Below are positions 45,557-55,840 of a DNA stretch of 64,000 nt, piece after piece. Origin of the DNA: Cyprinodon diabolis (Eukaryota > Chordata > Actinopteri > Cyprinodontiformes > Cyprinodontidae); assembly GCA_030533445.1 (NCBI GenBank), contig CM060065.1, positions 50,221,464-50,285,463 on the forward strand. The letters run 5' to 3'. The position numbers and the translations under genes were made by a program. Position 1 is the first letter of the stretch. Each line of letters starts with the position of its first letter. The notes under the pieces were generated by a model. That model ran no database searches. It was not told where the DNA came from and saw only the letters and a list, made by a program, of their open reading frames with translations.

Positions 45557-47744
45557 CTATTAATAATGCCTAAAACTTCAAAAGTAAAGATTTTTCCCCC
45601 CCGAAACAACTATAATAGAGCTCCGCTGGTAGTTTTGTTTTGAAAATGCAAAGAAAGCGGGCTCTTAATCCCATTATTAATCAGCTTTCTCGTTTTCTCA
45701 TCACAGTGAAGAAACCACAAATCATTAAGCAAGCTGGTCTTTCTGTAAACTCTCACCATTTCAAGACAAACAGGAGAAGATGGATGTGTTTGTTGTAGGC
45801 TTCAGGATGTATTACATAGTAGTTTACAACACAAATAATCTCTGTTAATATTTTGTGTCCCAAAATTCAAAAACTTGTAAAAATATTTAGTTTCGGATTA
45901 TTTCCGATCTGTTATTTGTTAGTCAATGGTAAAAGTTACAAGGCTGCAAAATAAGTGCTGTCATCAGTATAATTATTAAAATCACTGATTGTAAAAACAT
46001 TTTTCAACTTTTTCAGCATAAGAAGTTACTAAAATGGCCAGGAGTATGTAAAACAAAATCTGGCACACAGTATAAAAAGAATAAGATAAAGAGACCTTAA
46101 CAATTATTCAAACCAAGATGTTTGTGGGTTTATTACTTTATAAGGGAAACTCTCTGTGAATGCCACTGAAAAACCTCATTTATGATGGGATGGACAGAGC
46201 ATCAATCAGAACAGTGTTCATTTAAATAAATAAACTCTCCTTTTCTCTGTCATGAATCCATAAGGAACAGGAAATAAAGATTTTTCCTGGTAAAAAGTTT
46301 ATTCAGGATGGAAAATGTATTTGTTATTGAACGGACATTCAATTGATTTAACTGAGACAAAGGTGACATCACTTAGACACAGTGGGATTGCTTAGAGGAA
46401 AGCAATGTGATAATTTCGTCTCTAGCTGAGTCAGGAAGTCACATGTTGGTTTGGCAAGGTAAACAAAGGAAGGCATGGTGACAAACAATCCCACAGTTCC
46501 CATTTGCAACATTGCACTGGCTCTTGGACGCTGGCTTACAGGAATTAGCAAGGAGGAAGAGGGAGCATTCACGCCACAGCGCCCATTAAGAAGAGAAATC
46601 TTCAGTAGACCTGGCCTGGCATAACAAGCCTTGACATTGGTCTTCATCTAATTTTGACATTGGACCTATGCCTTCACTTTTTGAGACAGCAAGAAGTACT
46701 TGGGTGAATCAATAGAGGGAAAAATAGGAGGTGGAAAAGTTTGTTTGTACTTTTCCATTCCCTAAAGGGGGATTTCATTGAGTACATTATGCCAAATAAA
46801 ATTCTAGGTTGCAACTCTGGGCAGCAGAGAGGTACCCTATTGATACTTGGGCTGATATGACAAAAACATCATGTGAAGACATTCAATAAGAATTTACATG
46901 GGAGTGGAGAAGTGAAGTGGCCAGACACATGCACCATCTTGCTCAAGGCCATTTCACCAAGCAGCCAGATAGTACTGCTCTGCTGGACTGAAGAATCAAT
47001 GCTATGCAGTAAGTGACTGAAACTCAGACATTTATGTGATGATGGACAAAAGAGCTAAAGCATTCTCGCCAAGAGAAAACATACTGCAGCGCTCATTCAA
47101 GCTATATTATGAGAGAATATTGCTTTTTCAAAGCTGTAGTAGACTGTACAGAGTGTGAGCTCACTTTTTCCAGGTTGCCACTGCAAGGCATTACAACTTG
47201 CACACAGACTGGGCAGAGTATGTATCTTGAAGCAACCAGGATTTCGCATCCTATTTCTCAAGAGCTAAAATCCCAGGATAAGAGATAAAGCCAGCAAAAC
47301 ACAGCCCATTTTTCAACACTTAACCCTCCTCTACCTGCCCCTCACCTCGCTGCTGAGGCAAACAAGCATAGCTATTTGAGGAGACCAGATTTGGAGAAGT
47401 CACCTTGTTCTGCCTTGTGCTAACTGATTAGAAATCACAAAACTGCAAGAGAAGTCAATGAATCTCAGAGAAAAAGGCTTTGAAGCCTTCAAGATGGCAC
47501 AGGAAAATATGTCTAAATAATATGTTTGTTTTGTGCCATAAGTGTACCTGGAGCCGCAGAAAGAAGTAGGCTAATGCAGGTGGATTCAGTTAAAGAAGAG
47601 GAGAAACAAGTGGGGCAGCAGGGACAGACTGAGGAGATCAGAATAGCTACTAAGAGAACAGTAAGAAGAAACAGAAAATATTTGCCTCGGCAGAACTTTT
47701 TGTCCCTGTTCTAAGCATAGTGGTAAGGGAATGGGATGCAGTAC
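45557..47744. other. Unique DNA, no gene seen
   Basis: No supported gene or element. Confidence 0.35.
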
Positions 47745-47996
47745 CGGAATTCATCCATTTTACATCTATCCATCCATCCTTTTTCTGACACGCCCAATCC
47801 CAAGTGGGGTTGCGAGGGGTGATGGTGCCTATCTCCAGCTTTCTACGGGTGAGAGGCGAGGTACACCCTGGACAGGTCACCAGTCCATTGCAGGGCAACA
47901 CAGAGACAAACAGGACAAATAACCATTCACGCACACATTCACACCTAAGGAGAATTTAGAGAAGCCAATTAACCTAACAGTCATGTTTTTGGACTG
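47745..47996 (-). mobile_element. RTE/Rex3-like LINE 3' end, part 1
   Basis: Contains TCTATCCATCCATCC, TGGTGCCTATCTCCAGC, GGTACACCCTGGACAGGTCA and CAGTCATGTTTTTGGACTG, the 3' region of Rex3-type RTE LINEs in reverse. It resumes at 53061 with TGGGAGGAAGCCAGAGTACC; the 5.06 kb in between is an insertion. Confidence 0.8.
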
Positions 47997-49170
47997 CACT
48001 GTAAAAATAATTAGGGTGGTTAAACTTAAAAACTTGAGTTAAGCAGCTGCCTTAAAAGCACAAGTTAACACAACTTGAAATAATGTTTTTTTCCAACTTA
48101 GGATGGCAAGCTAGAAAAGTAGCTCAATTGCTGATAATTCATTGATTAAATATGATACCATAAGTTGAAATGACTGACTATAGAACATTATTCATTCTTT
48201 ATAAATTGAGTACTCTTGTCAAGTAAAATTACAATCATATTCTATTTGAACTCAAATAATTAAATTATACCACTTGTCTAACTAATGACTACTAGTTGTA
48301 TGAACTTCATACTCCAAGTTTAAAGGCCTTGCAAAGTTACATTATCCATAAAAAAAACTTGTTTTATTTTGTTGAAGTAGCAAACAATTATATATACTTT
48401 CAACTCTCATTTTAAAGTTAAACTGACTAACTGTATTCATACCAATTCCCTTTTTGAGTTAATTTAACTCAAGAGTTTAAGGCAGCTACTGAACTTCAAA
48501 TTGCAATTTAAGTAAACTAACATTTCCAAATATTGCTCACTTTCTCCATTAACAATGCCAAGTTTACCAGTTTTCTAAAAATAATTACACCAATACGCTT
48601 CCATTTCAGATTATACATTTTTCTTTCTCTATCAAATATGAGACAAGCCTTAAATCAAGTGTAAAAAGAAAACATTTGTTCGAGACAAGCAGAAGTGTTA
48701 ACATTTATTATAGGACCAAAGCAGAAATAAATTTTTTGACAAATAACAGAAATATTTTTTATATAAATCTCAATAAATAAATGCACTTAAAAGGCACCAA
48801 TTAAAAACTCTACCTAAAGTTTTATTGTGAAAAATTTGTGAGGTATGGTGCATTTTAAGTGCATTTTATTGGCGAGTTTCAGTCCTCCATATAGACCATT
48901 ATTTTACAAAACATTCTAACAACGTTGAACAGTACCAGTCCAAAGTCAATACAACTAGCTACCATCTCTCAAAAACAGTCCAAAAAGTGCAAAATGATCA
49001 GTGTTTTAACAAACTCACAACAATCCTGAGAGGTTTTTCCACAGATTCAGCACAATGCTAAATGTTTTAGTGCATAACCATTAGTATTAACATTTAGTGC
49101 ATAGAACAAACTGAACAAATTCTTACAGGAACTCTTATTTAAGAAAACAAAACTGTAAACATACCAGATG

Positions 49171-51062
49171 TTACAGTTTGCACCTCAGGATTTTGTTTCT
49201 CAAACCATGTACTCGAGCTGAGGCCTGGTCTGGACTGATCTTCATCACCACTCTCTGAAGAAACTCGAACGAATACTTCATGTCATTTGGATACTTGAGA
49301 TTGATACAGTAGATGACACCCATAAGCATAGCAAAGCCAACTGTCACATCTTTAATATTGTGAAGCACAATGGTCTCCTCCACCACAACTGCCACGTCGA
49401 AGACCTCGTGTGGTCAAATTCTTAAAATGTCAAAAGAAATGAAAGAAAATGCAAATCAGGCATGTTTCCATCAAGTGGCTTTGAGCAAAATCAATCATGA
49501 TAGACAAAGTAATTACATCAGAATTTGATGTTATGCATGGCTGTAGTAAACAGGAAGTAATGTCTCTTAAGGACTAAAAATAAGTTTTTGCAAACACAAA
49601 TGCTACAAAAAGACTTTTAAGAAATGATATCAAGAAAGAGGAATAATTAAATATGTAAACAGTTTTTGTAATAACATTTGTTAGTCTTACATCACTCATC
49701 CTGATGACAGTTGATGGATCTTCCCCAGATATGTAGCGTGGCAAACCAAGCAGAGCAGCAGCCCTTCTCCTTTCATTCGTGTCCTGTAAGAGATAAGACA
49801 TGCAGTAAGATGAATATATTTTAACAAAAATAACAAATTATGCCTAGTTTTCTAGCCATCTTCAGTTCTGCTCACATCTTTTGCAAGGCAGTCCAAAATG
49901 TCTTTGAGTGGCTGCTTCTTCCCAGATTTGGTTGCTGCTTTGTAGACCTCCAGCAGTCTCAGAACCAGGCCATCAAGTCCGTCAACAAAAGATTTCAGAA
50001 GGTCTGTGGTGACGATTCTTGTAAATTCTGCCCTAATCTGAGGTGATAGAATATAAAACTCATCAGGACACAGTTAACTCAGTATTAAATCACTAAATCT
50101 CTTGGTGAAACTAATTCAGATGTGCGATTACCTGTCTCTCATGGAACAGAGCAGGCCATCGGGACATGAGCTCTGTGATGTGTGGTTGATCTACAATGTC
50201 TTTCCTACGCTGAGAAAATGTAGCAACCATCAAATCCTCAAGCAGCTGATGATTTGGGTCTTTCTTCTGCATTTCAGCCTCCATTATCTTGCGCTTCACC
50301 TCCATGTTTTCGGGACTCTGTCCTTCAGGTGGATCAGGACAGTAGTTCACCTCCCCCTTCTTTGACTTTTTGACAGTTTCCCCTTTTGAACTTCCAGATT
50401 TTCGTTTGTTTATGACCACCTAAGGGCATCCTGCTGAGCTTAATTTATGCCTGTAGTTTCCCATTTTAAATTTCAGACTGTGAAACCATGAGTACCATCC
50501 CTTTTCTGATCCTGGGTCTCGCAGACAGGGATGCCTTTCCACCAGTGTTTTGGCCACATTTTCATAGTGTTGCCTGTCAGGATAAGCAGTAATCTTTGAC
50601 ATACAGTCTGCAAGTGTGTCAAGGATATTAGTCTTCAAAGTTTTAGAAATCACCATCACAGATCCATCCATAGTATTTCTACAATCAGCTTCTTTCAGTT
50701 GCAGCTCCACATCATGGGAAAACTTTGGAATCGGGAAGGAGTCAGGCCATTTAACAAAATCTGCACTACCTGGAGAAGAGAGGCTTCCAGTGTCCAGTGT
50801 AGAATCCGTGGAGTCATCAGCTGTGAACAATACTTTCAAAGTTGCACGGTCCACAGGAAGGTCTTTGATGCCTGTTAAGTTGCACAACTGATTATTGAAA
50901 TCAGGATCCTCAAACTGCAAAATGAATCCTCCTCTTAGGGCAAGGTTGGTTCGTAACACCTGGTACAGTTCCTCAACACTTGAGGGGATGTCTTCAATTG
51001 AAAGACGCCTGATTTCACTTTCTGAAACTATGACACGCAGCAGCATTGTAGACAACTTAGAC
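49171..51062 (-). pseudogene. Unknown multi-exon gene within the CACTA-like element, broken
   Basis: The first coding exon begins after a TTTTTCAG acceptor at 51062; ATG at 51046-51044 gives MLLRVIVSESEIRRLSIEDI. Residues 1-75 look like a PB1/ubiquitin-like fold (GFILQFEDPDFNNQL). A Ser-rich linker and a conserved-looking block (KTLVERHPCLRDPGS, FKMGNYRHKLSSAGCP) follow. A TAG at 50422-50420 breaks the frame, which then continues unchanged (VVINKRKSG...MSRWPALFHERQ). Exon joins preserve phase: 51062-50132, 50037-49876 (IRAEFTRIV...DCLAKD) and 49783-49691 (DTNERRRAAALLGLPRYISG). The last exon (about 49420-49171, FDVAVVVEETIVLHN...LRNKILRCKL) is out of phase and has a TGA near its start. It resembles a large family of uncharacterised fish proteins sometimes labelled SAMD3-like; that label is from memory. 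Confidence 0.75.
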
Positions 51063-51821
51063 CTGAAAAATTTGCACGTTAAGAATAAGAGCCTATGGTA
51101 CAGTGACAAGACACTACATTCATGAGGAGACGAGACAAAATATTGGATTAATGATAACACAAGGTTTTACAATTTAAAGGAATCATCACTGACTAAATGG
51201 GGGCTGCAGTTTGACAGTAAAAAAAAAAAAGTTTACTTTATCAATTAACTTAACTTGTTACTCAATATAACAATGGGCTTAAAATAAATCTATGAAAAAC
51301 AAAACAAAAAAGTATTTTAACATTTAAGATAATCAGTAACAGCATTGCATTGTAAATTTCAACCAGGAAAAAATTATTTCCTTCTGCATATAGTCTTTAA
51401 TGATTACACGTGCACTCCATTTTCTATTTCATTTTTATTACAAGTATATGGTTTACAACAGTTTTCAATGGGATGAGAACATTTGGACACTGTGAAACAA
51501 TGAGAGATTTTTTTAAGGCACGTGTGGAAAAGAACAAGGATCTGTTTGCTTTCAGAGGAAGGAGTAGACACTGCTGTCAGCCACCAGCTTTCAAGCAAAC
51601 GTTTGTGTTTTATTATTAGTTTTAGATCAATATCACTGGCGATATTCTGCTATAACATGTCAAGTAAAGAATAAAACAGTAAAGCTCAACTTTTATACAC
51701 GTAAAACCTTTCAAATTTAAAGTTCTACACGTTGGAATTGAAGCGGAGTTAACTCGGGTTGTTCTTCCTACTCCGTGCGCGCTCCCGACGAGGGGATACA
51801 AATTTTCGCAGGGATAACTAC

Positions 51822-51930
51822 CTTGGCACGACACCTGTCCGGTAATTTCGCATTCTTCTTACTTTTTTCCATATAGTCAGAGAAACAAACTCAATCCTGT
51901 TGTCCTTCGTTTAGCTATGCTGCAGTTGTT
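51822..51930 (-). other. Candidate untranslated first exon of the cargo gene
   Basis: On the minus strand the sequence GTGCCAAG/GTAGTTATCC gives a plausible splice donor with the exon ending at 51822. Joined to the acceptor at 51062, a short upstream frame starting ATGGAAAAAAGTAAGAAG (51872) would end at a TAA before the main ATG, so it would be an upstream ORF. The transcription start is a guess. Confidence 0.35.
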
Positions 51931-51939
51931 TACACTACG

Positions 51940-51990
51940 CCTTTTCCACCAAAAATGGCGTCTTAGCAACAAATGTCACGTGACTGGTGG
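51940..51990 (-). promoter_or_regulatory. Candidate TATA-less promoter
   Basis: Within 40 bases, on the minus strand, lie CACGTGAC (E-box, USF-type), GTTGCTAAG (RFX half-site type) and GCCATTTTTGG (YY1 type). This cluster sits just upstream of the candidate first exon of the cargo gene. Such clusters are known from ubiquitous TATA-less promoters; function here is inferred. Confidence 0.45.
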
Positions 51991-53060
51991 AGACTGATAC
52001 TCTTGGGCACGTGCCCAGACTGAGCAAAGACAAACGCTTGATAAATAATTACTGTAAAATTCATAATATAGTTTAATCTGCAATTGCCGCTGGAGGTAGT
52101 TTCCTCTCTTTAATAGTGAAATTGCATTTGTCACCGGCAACCAGAAACGGGACACAGGTGCCCACCAACACATTAAACAAAGGACAAGGCTTACTGACAA
52201 GAAACACAACTAATTACAGACGCACAGCCTTTCCCGAAGCCGCTAACTCACCTGCAGTCAGCACGTCAATGCAAAACTTTGACCAAGCGCCACATATGTG
52301 TTTCTGAGGAAGTGTAAAATACCAAAATCGTGGTAGCTGCTTGCATTTTCTCTTAAGAAAAGTTCATAAGCGCAACCGAGTAGCATACTGCGTTTAGCTA
52401 GGCTCAACTGCATTAACTAACTCCTGCCCTCGACAATTAGCAAGCTGTTGTTTTATGTACTGTGTTTAAACATGTAACAGATACACAAACTTTTAGCTCT
52501 TAACATATTTTAAAAATGGGTGGCATTATAAAAAAAAGACAAATGAATCTTACCTTATTTCTATGACTCCAGCTCGCTTCGTATTTCCAAAAAATGTCCC
52601 GCAGAATTTGAACGCCTTTGGGACTGAGGTCTTTGAAAAATGGTATTCATCCGCGACTTCGCTTTCGACGTCCTTAATGTGGTCAGGTGGTGTTCCTCTT
52701 CTTGATTTAATATGCAGTTCTAACTGGGATGGATAACTTTATAAAGTCTAACAAAATCTTACATCACATTCAGTTCCTTATCAGATAAAGAGCGAATTTC
52801 CGGCACTATTTGGATCTCGCATTAATATTGCCAGCGGTGATCAGTTTTTATAAGATCCGTTTACCTTTTTCAAACTCAGATTGTCAAGTTATGTTCACAC
52901 ATTTAAATTTATGTTTCACTAAACTGACTCACATCCTCGAGTTGAAATGCCAGTAACTCCGAAAATTACGTTGAAATTACAAAACTCATTATGTTAATTG
53001 GAAGTAATTTATAGAAAAACGTTATGATAACTAATCGAGAGTATGACTTTTAACAGTGTG

Positions 53061-53175
53061 TGGGAGGAAGCCAGAGTACCCGGAGAGAACCCACGCATGC
53101 TCAGGGAGAACATGCAAACCCCAGACCTTCTTGCTGCAAGGCAGCAGTGCTACCCACTGCTTTACTGAGCAGCCC
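53061..53175 (-). mobile_element. RTE/Rex3-like LINE 3' end, part 2
   Basis: TGGGAGGAAGCCAGAGTACC, GAACCCACGCATGC and GAACATGCAAACCCCAGA continue the fragment that stops at 47994 in the direction expected for one uninterrupted copy. Confidence 0.8.
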
Positions 53176-53207
53176 AATTCAGAAACAGAAAAAAAAAAAA
53201 AAATAAC

Positions 53208-53232
53208 ATATATATATATATATATATATATG
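53208..53232. repeat. TA microsatellite
   Basis: About twelve TA units after a poly-A run. Confidence 0.9.
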
Positions 53233-53238
53233 CATATA

Positions 53239-54697
53239 CACTACTCAAAAAATTAAAGGAACACTTTGTAATCAGGGTATAGCATCAAGTTAATTAAACT
53301 TCTGGAATAATGATTTTGTCAGGTAAGTAGCAGAGGGGGTTGTTAATCAGTTTCAGCTGCTTTTTTTGTTAGTGAAATTAACAACAGGTGCACTAGAGGG
53401 GTAACAAAGAGACAACCATCAAAACAGGACTGGTTTTACAGGTGGAGGTCACTGACATTTTTTCCCCTCCTCATCTTTTCTAACTCCTTTTCACCAGTTC
53501 TGGATTTGGCTAGGGTCACTATCACTACTGTTAGCATGAGGCGCTACCTGAACTCTACAGAGCTTGCACAGGCAGTCCAACTCCTCCAGGATGGCACATC
53601 AATATGTGCCATTCCCAGAAGGTTTGCTGTGTCTCCCAGCACAATCTCAAGAACATGGAGGAGATTCCAGGAGACAGGCAGTTACTCCAGGAGAGCTGGA
53701 CAGGGCCTTAGAAGGTCTACAACCCATCAGCAGGACCAGTATCTTCTCCTTTTTGCAAGGAGGAGCAGGAGGAGCACTGCCAGAGCCCTACAAAATGACC
53801 TCCAGCTGGCTACTGGTGTTGAATTACTCCGACCAAACAATCAGAAACAGACTTCACGAGGGTGGCCTGAGGGTCTGACTTCCTCTAGTGGGCCCTGTGC
53901 TCACTGCCCGGCACCGTGGAGCTCGATTGGCATTTTGCCACAGAACACCGGAATTGGTGCCCTGTGCTTTTCTGGAGAAGTCTGGAGAAGCCGTGGAGAA
54001 CGTTATGCTGCCTGTAACATCGTGATGGTCTGGGGAGGCATATCCATGGAGGGACGCACAGACCTATGCAGGCTAAACAACGGCACCCTGACTGCCATTA
54101 GGCATCGGGATGAAATTCTTGCACCCATTGTCAGACCCTATGCTGGTGCAGTGGGTCCTGGGTTCCTCCTGGTGCACGACAATGTGAACCATGTGGCGAG
54201 AGTATGCAGGCAGTTCCCGGAGGATGAAGGAATTGATACCATTGATTGGCCCCATGAACACCTCTGGGACATTATGTTTCGACCCATCCGACAACGCCAG
54301 GTTGCACCTCAAACTGCCCAGGAGCTCAGTGATGCCCTGGTGCAGATCTGGGAGGAGATACCCCAGGGAGCCTTCCGTCGTCTCATTAGGAGCATACCCC
54401 AACGTTGTCAGGCATGCATACACGCACCTGGGGGCCATACAAATTACTGAATACCATTTTGAGTTGCTGCAATGAAATTTCAGCAAAATGGACTAGCCTG
54501 TCGCATCATTTTTTCACTGTAATTTTTGGGGTGTCTTTAAATTCAGCGCTCTGTAGGTTGATAATTTTCATTTCTATCAAATGATGTGGCATCCTTTTGT
54601 TCCTAACACATCACCCAGTCCATATCAATATAAATAAACAGCATGATTTTTTTCCCCGCATTGAGATCTGATGTGTTCCTTTAATTTTTTTAGCAGG
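53239..54697 (+). mobile_element. Tc1-like transposon, decayed
   Basis: The left end CACTACTCAAAAAATTAAAG is matched by the reversed right end TGCTAAAAAAATTAAAGGAA, ACACA; the inner AAAAAATTAAAGGAACAC is shared. TA precedes the left end. The right terminus has lost the outermost bases, so its boundary is approximate. The element encloses one plus-strand transposase remnant. Confidence 0.8.
53536..54450 (+). pseudogene. Tc1-like transposase with catalytic region lost but frame open
   Basis: The likely start is the second Met ([20 protein letters not shown]); an upstream in-frame ATG at 53506 is also open. The N-terminus is a paired-like helix-turn-helix ([18 protein letters not shown]) with a GLRRST linker. 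The segment that should hold the first catalytic Asp is missing between about residues 155 and 175 of the long frame. [11 protein letters not shown] keeps the second Asp. The usual SPDLNP segment before EHLWD is missing, so the Asp-Glu spacing is 25 and not 34. The C-terminus [15 protein letters not shown] is normal. Three in-frame losses leave a 305-residue frame that cannot catalyse transposition. Confidence 0.85.
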
Positions 54698-54879
54698 TTG
54701 GCTGGGATTGGCTGAAAGCGTATTATGGAAGGCACGTACTAGCTAGCAAGTCACCCAATCAGCTCGAGGTATTGTACTAAACGTCCCTCCTTTTCACGGA
54801 CAGACTGAACGCCAGCCATCCCAAATTGATAACGTAGAACTCAACTCAGGTCTACATATATCAATCTGGCTGCTGCCAG

Positions 54880-55703
54880 TGTCAGGACTCCAGTCTGTGT
54901 GTTTGTTTTTTTTGTGTTGTTCTCCCTTCCACCAGCAGGAGGCGCCTTGTTCTGGTCCGCCTCCTCACACACCTGCTGACGGTTACCTCGTTACCGGAGT
55001 GCTCTTAAGCTGCTGATTGCCACTACCTCGACGCCAGAGTGTTTGCCAGTTTCTGGTACTCTAGCCAAGCTGAGTTTTTGCTGAGTAAGAGTAACCACAA
55101 AGTAAGAGTTCTTGTTTACCTGAGTTTTAACTTCGTTTTTGTCTTTGCCTCTCGGCAGGAAGTCATCCTGTAAACTGGACCTTTTCAGACCATCTCTCCC
55201 TGGAGGAATCTACTGAGCCTCAAACCGAGCTGGAGATTCAAACTGGAGGTTTGGATCCTGTTTCCACGAGAGGACGTTGAGTTAACTCTCTGAGCAAGGA
55301 AATCATCTTCACTACGACCCATTTGAGTACAGCAGGAAATCTGAGTGGCAGTCAGTTTCTCCATTCACCAACAACCATCCGAGTTCTGGGTAAACCCTGT
55401 TCCACCCTCCACCGAATCAGAATAACACTGGACAACAGCACACAGATTGGAGTCAAAGATCCTACAACTTCTCTGGAAACGTGAGTCTACAACCAGACCT
55501 TCTTCTCCAAATCCACGAATGAAATTTCCCACTGAGCCTCGACTAATCGTTTGTCTTCCCTTCACCTTCCAGTTCCGGTTGAGCTGAGTTCACAGCAACT
55601 CAGCACCGAGCCTTATCTCTTCAATAAAACCTGTTAAACCTTTCCTTGGTCTCTCTGTTTGGTCTTCTGCATTTTGGGTCAGACCTTTAGTAAAATCATG
55701 ACA
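54880..55703 (+). mobile_element. Solo LTR, family A, with 5-bp TSD
   Basis: The 824-base unit starts TGTCAGGACTCC and ends AAAATCATGACA, with a perfect duplication GCCAG at 54875-54879 and 55704-55708. AATAAA lies at 55623-55628 with GGTCTCTCTGTTTGG after it. This is the clearest full copy and sets the plus-strand orientation of family A. No gag-pol is present. Confidence 0.92.
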
Positions 55704-55708
55704 GCCAG

Positions 55709-55840
55709 GTTACTCAAATGCTGTAAAAGCCTGTTAATTATCTTTTCATTCAGGTCAGGTGTGTGGAGGCAGGGAAACACCTAAAACGTGAAGGAAAGTG
55801 TGCCCTGAGGACCAGGGTTAAGAAACTCTGGTTTAAAGCA
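55709..55840. mobile_element. hAT-like MITE half
   Basis: AAAAGCCTGTTAATTATCTTT, AACACCTAAAACGTG and GCCCTGAGGACCAGGGTTAAG match in order the right half of the MITE type seen at 59478, but more diverged. The left half is not visible. Confidence 0.4.

Larger units (their letters stand above)
47997..53058 (-). mobile_element. CACTA-like transposon carrying an unrelated gene
   Basis: The left end is CACTGTAAAAATAATTAGG and the right end, reverse complemented, is CACTGTTAAAAGTCATACT. The dinucleotide TG flanks both sides (47995-47996, 53059-53060), and removing the 5062 bases restores the continuous Rex3-like string GGACTGTGGGAGG. CACTR termini with a 2-3 bp duplication fit the CACTA (EnSpm) superfamily. 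The left 550 bases are rich in AACTT/AAGTT-type strings. Instead of a DDE transposase the element holds one multi-exon minus-strand gene (49171-51062 and upstream exon). Confidence 0.75.
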
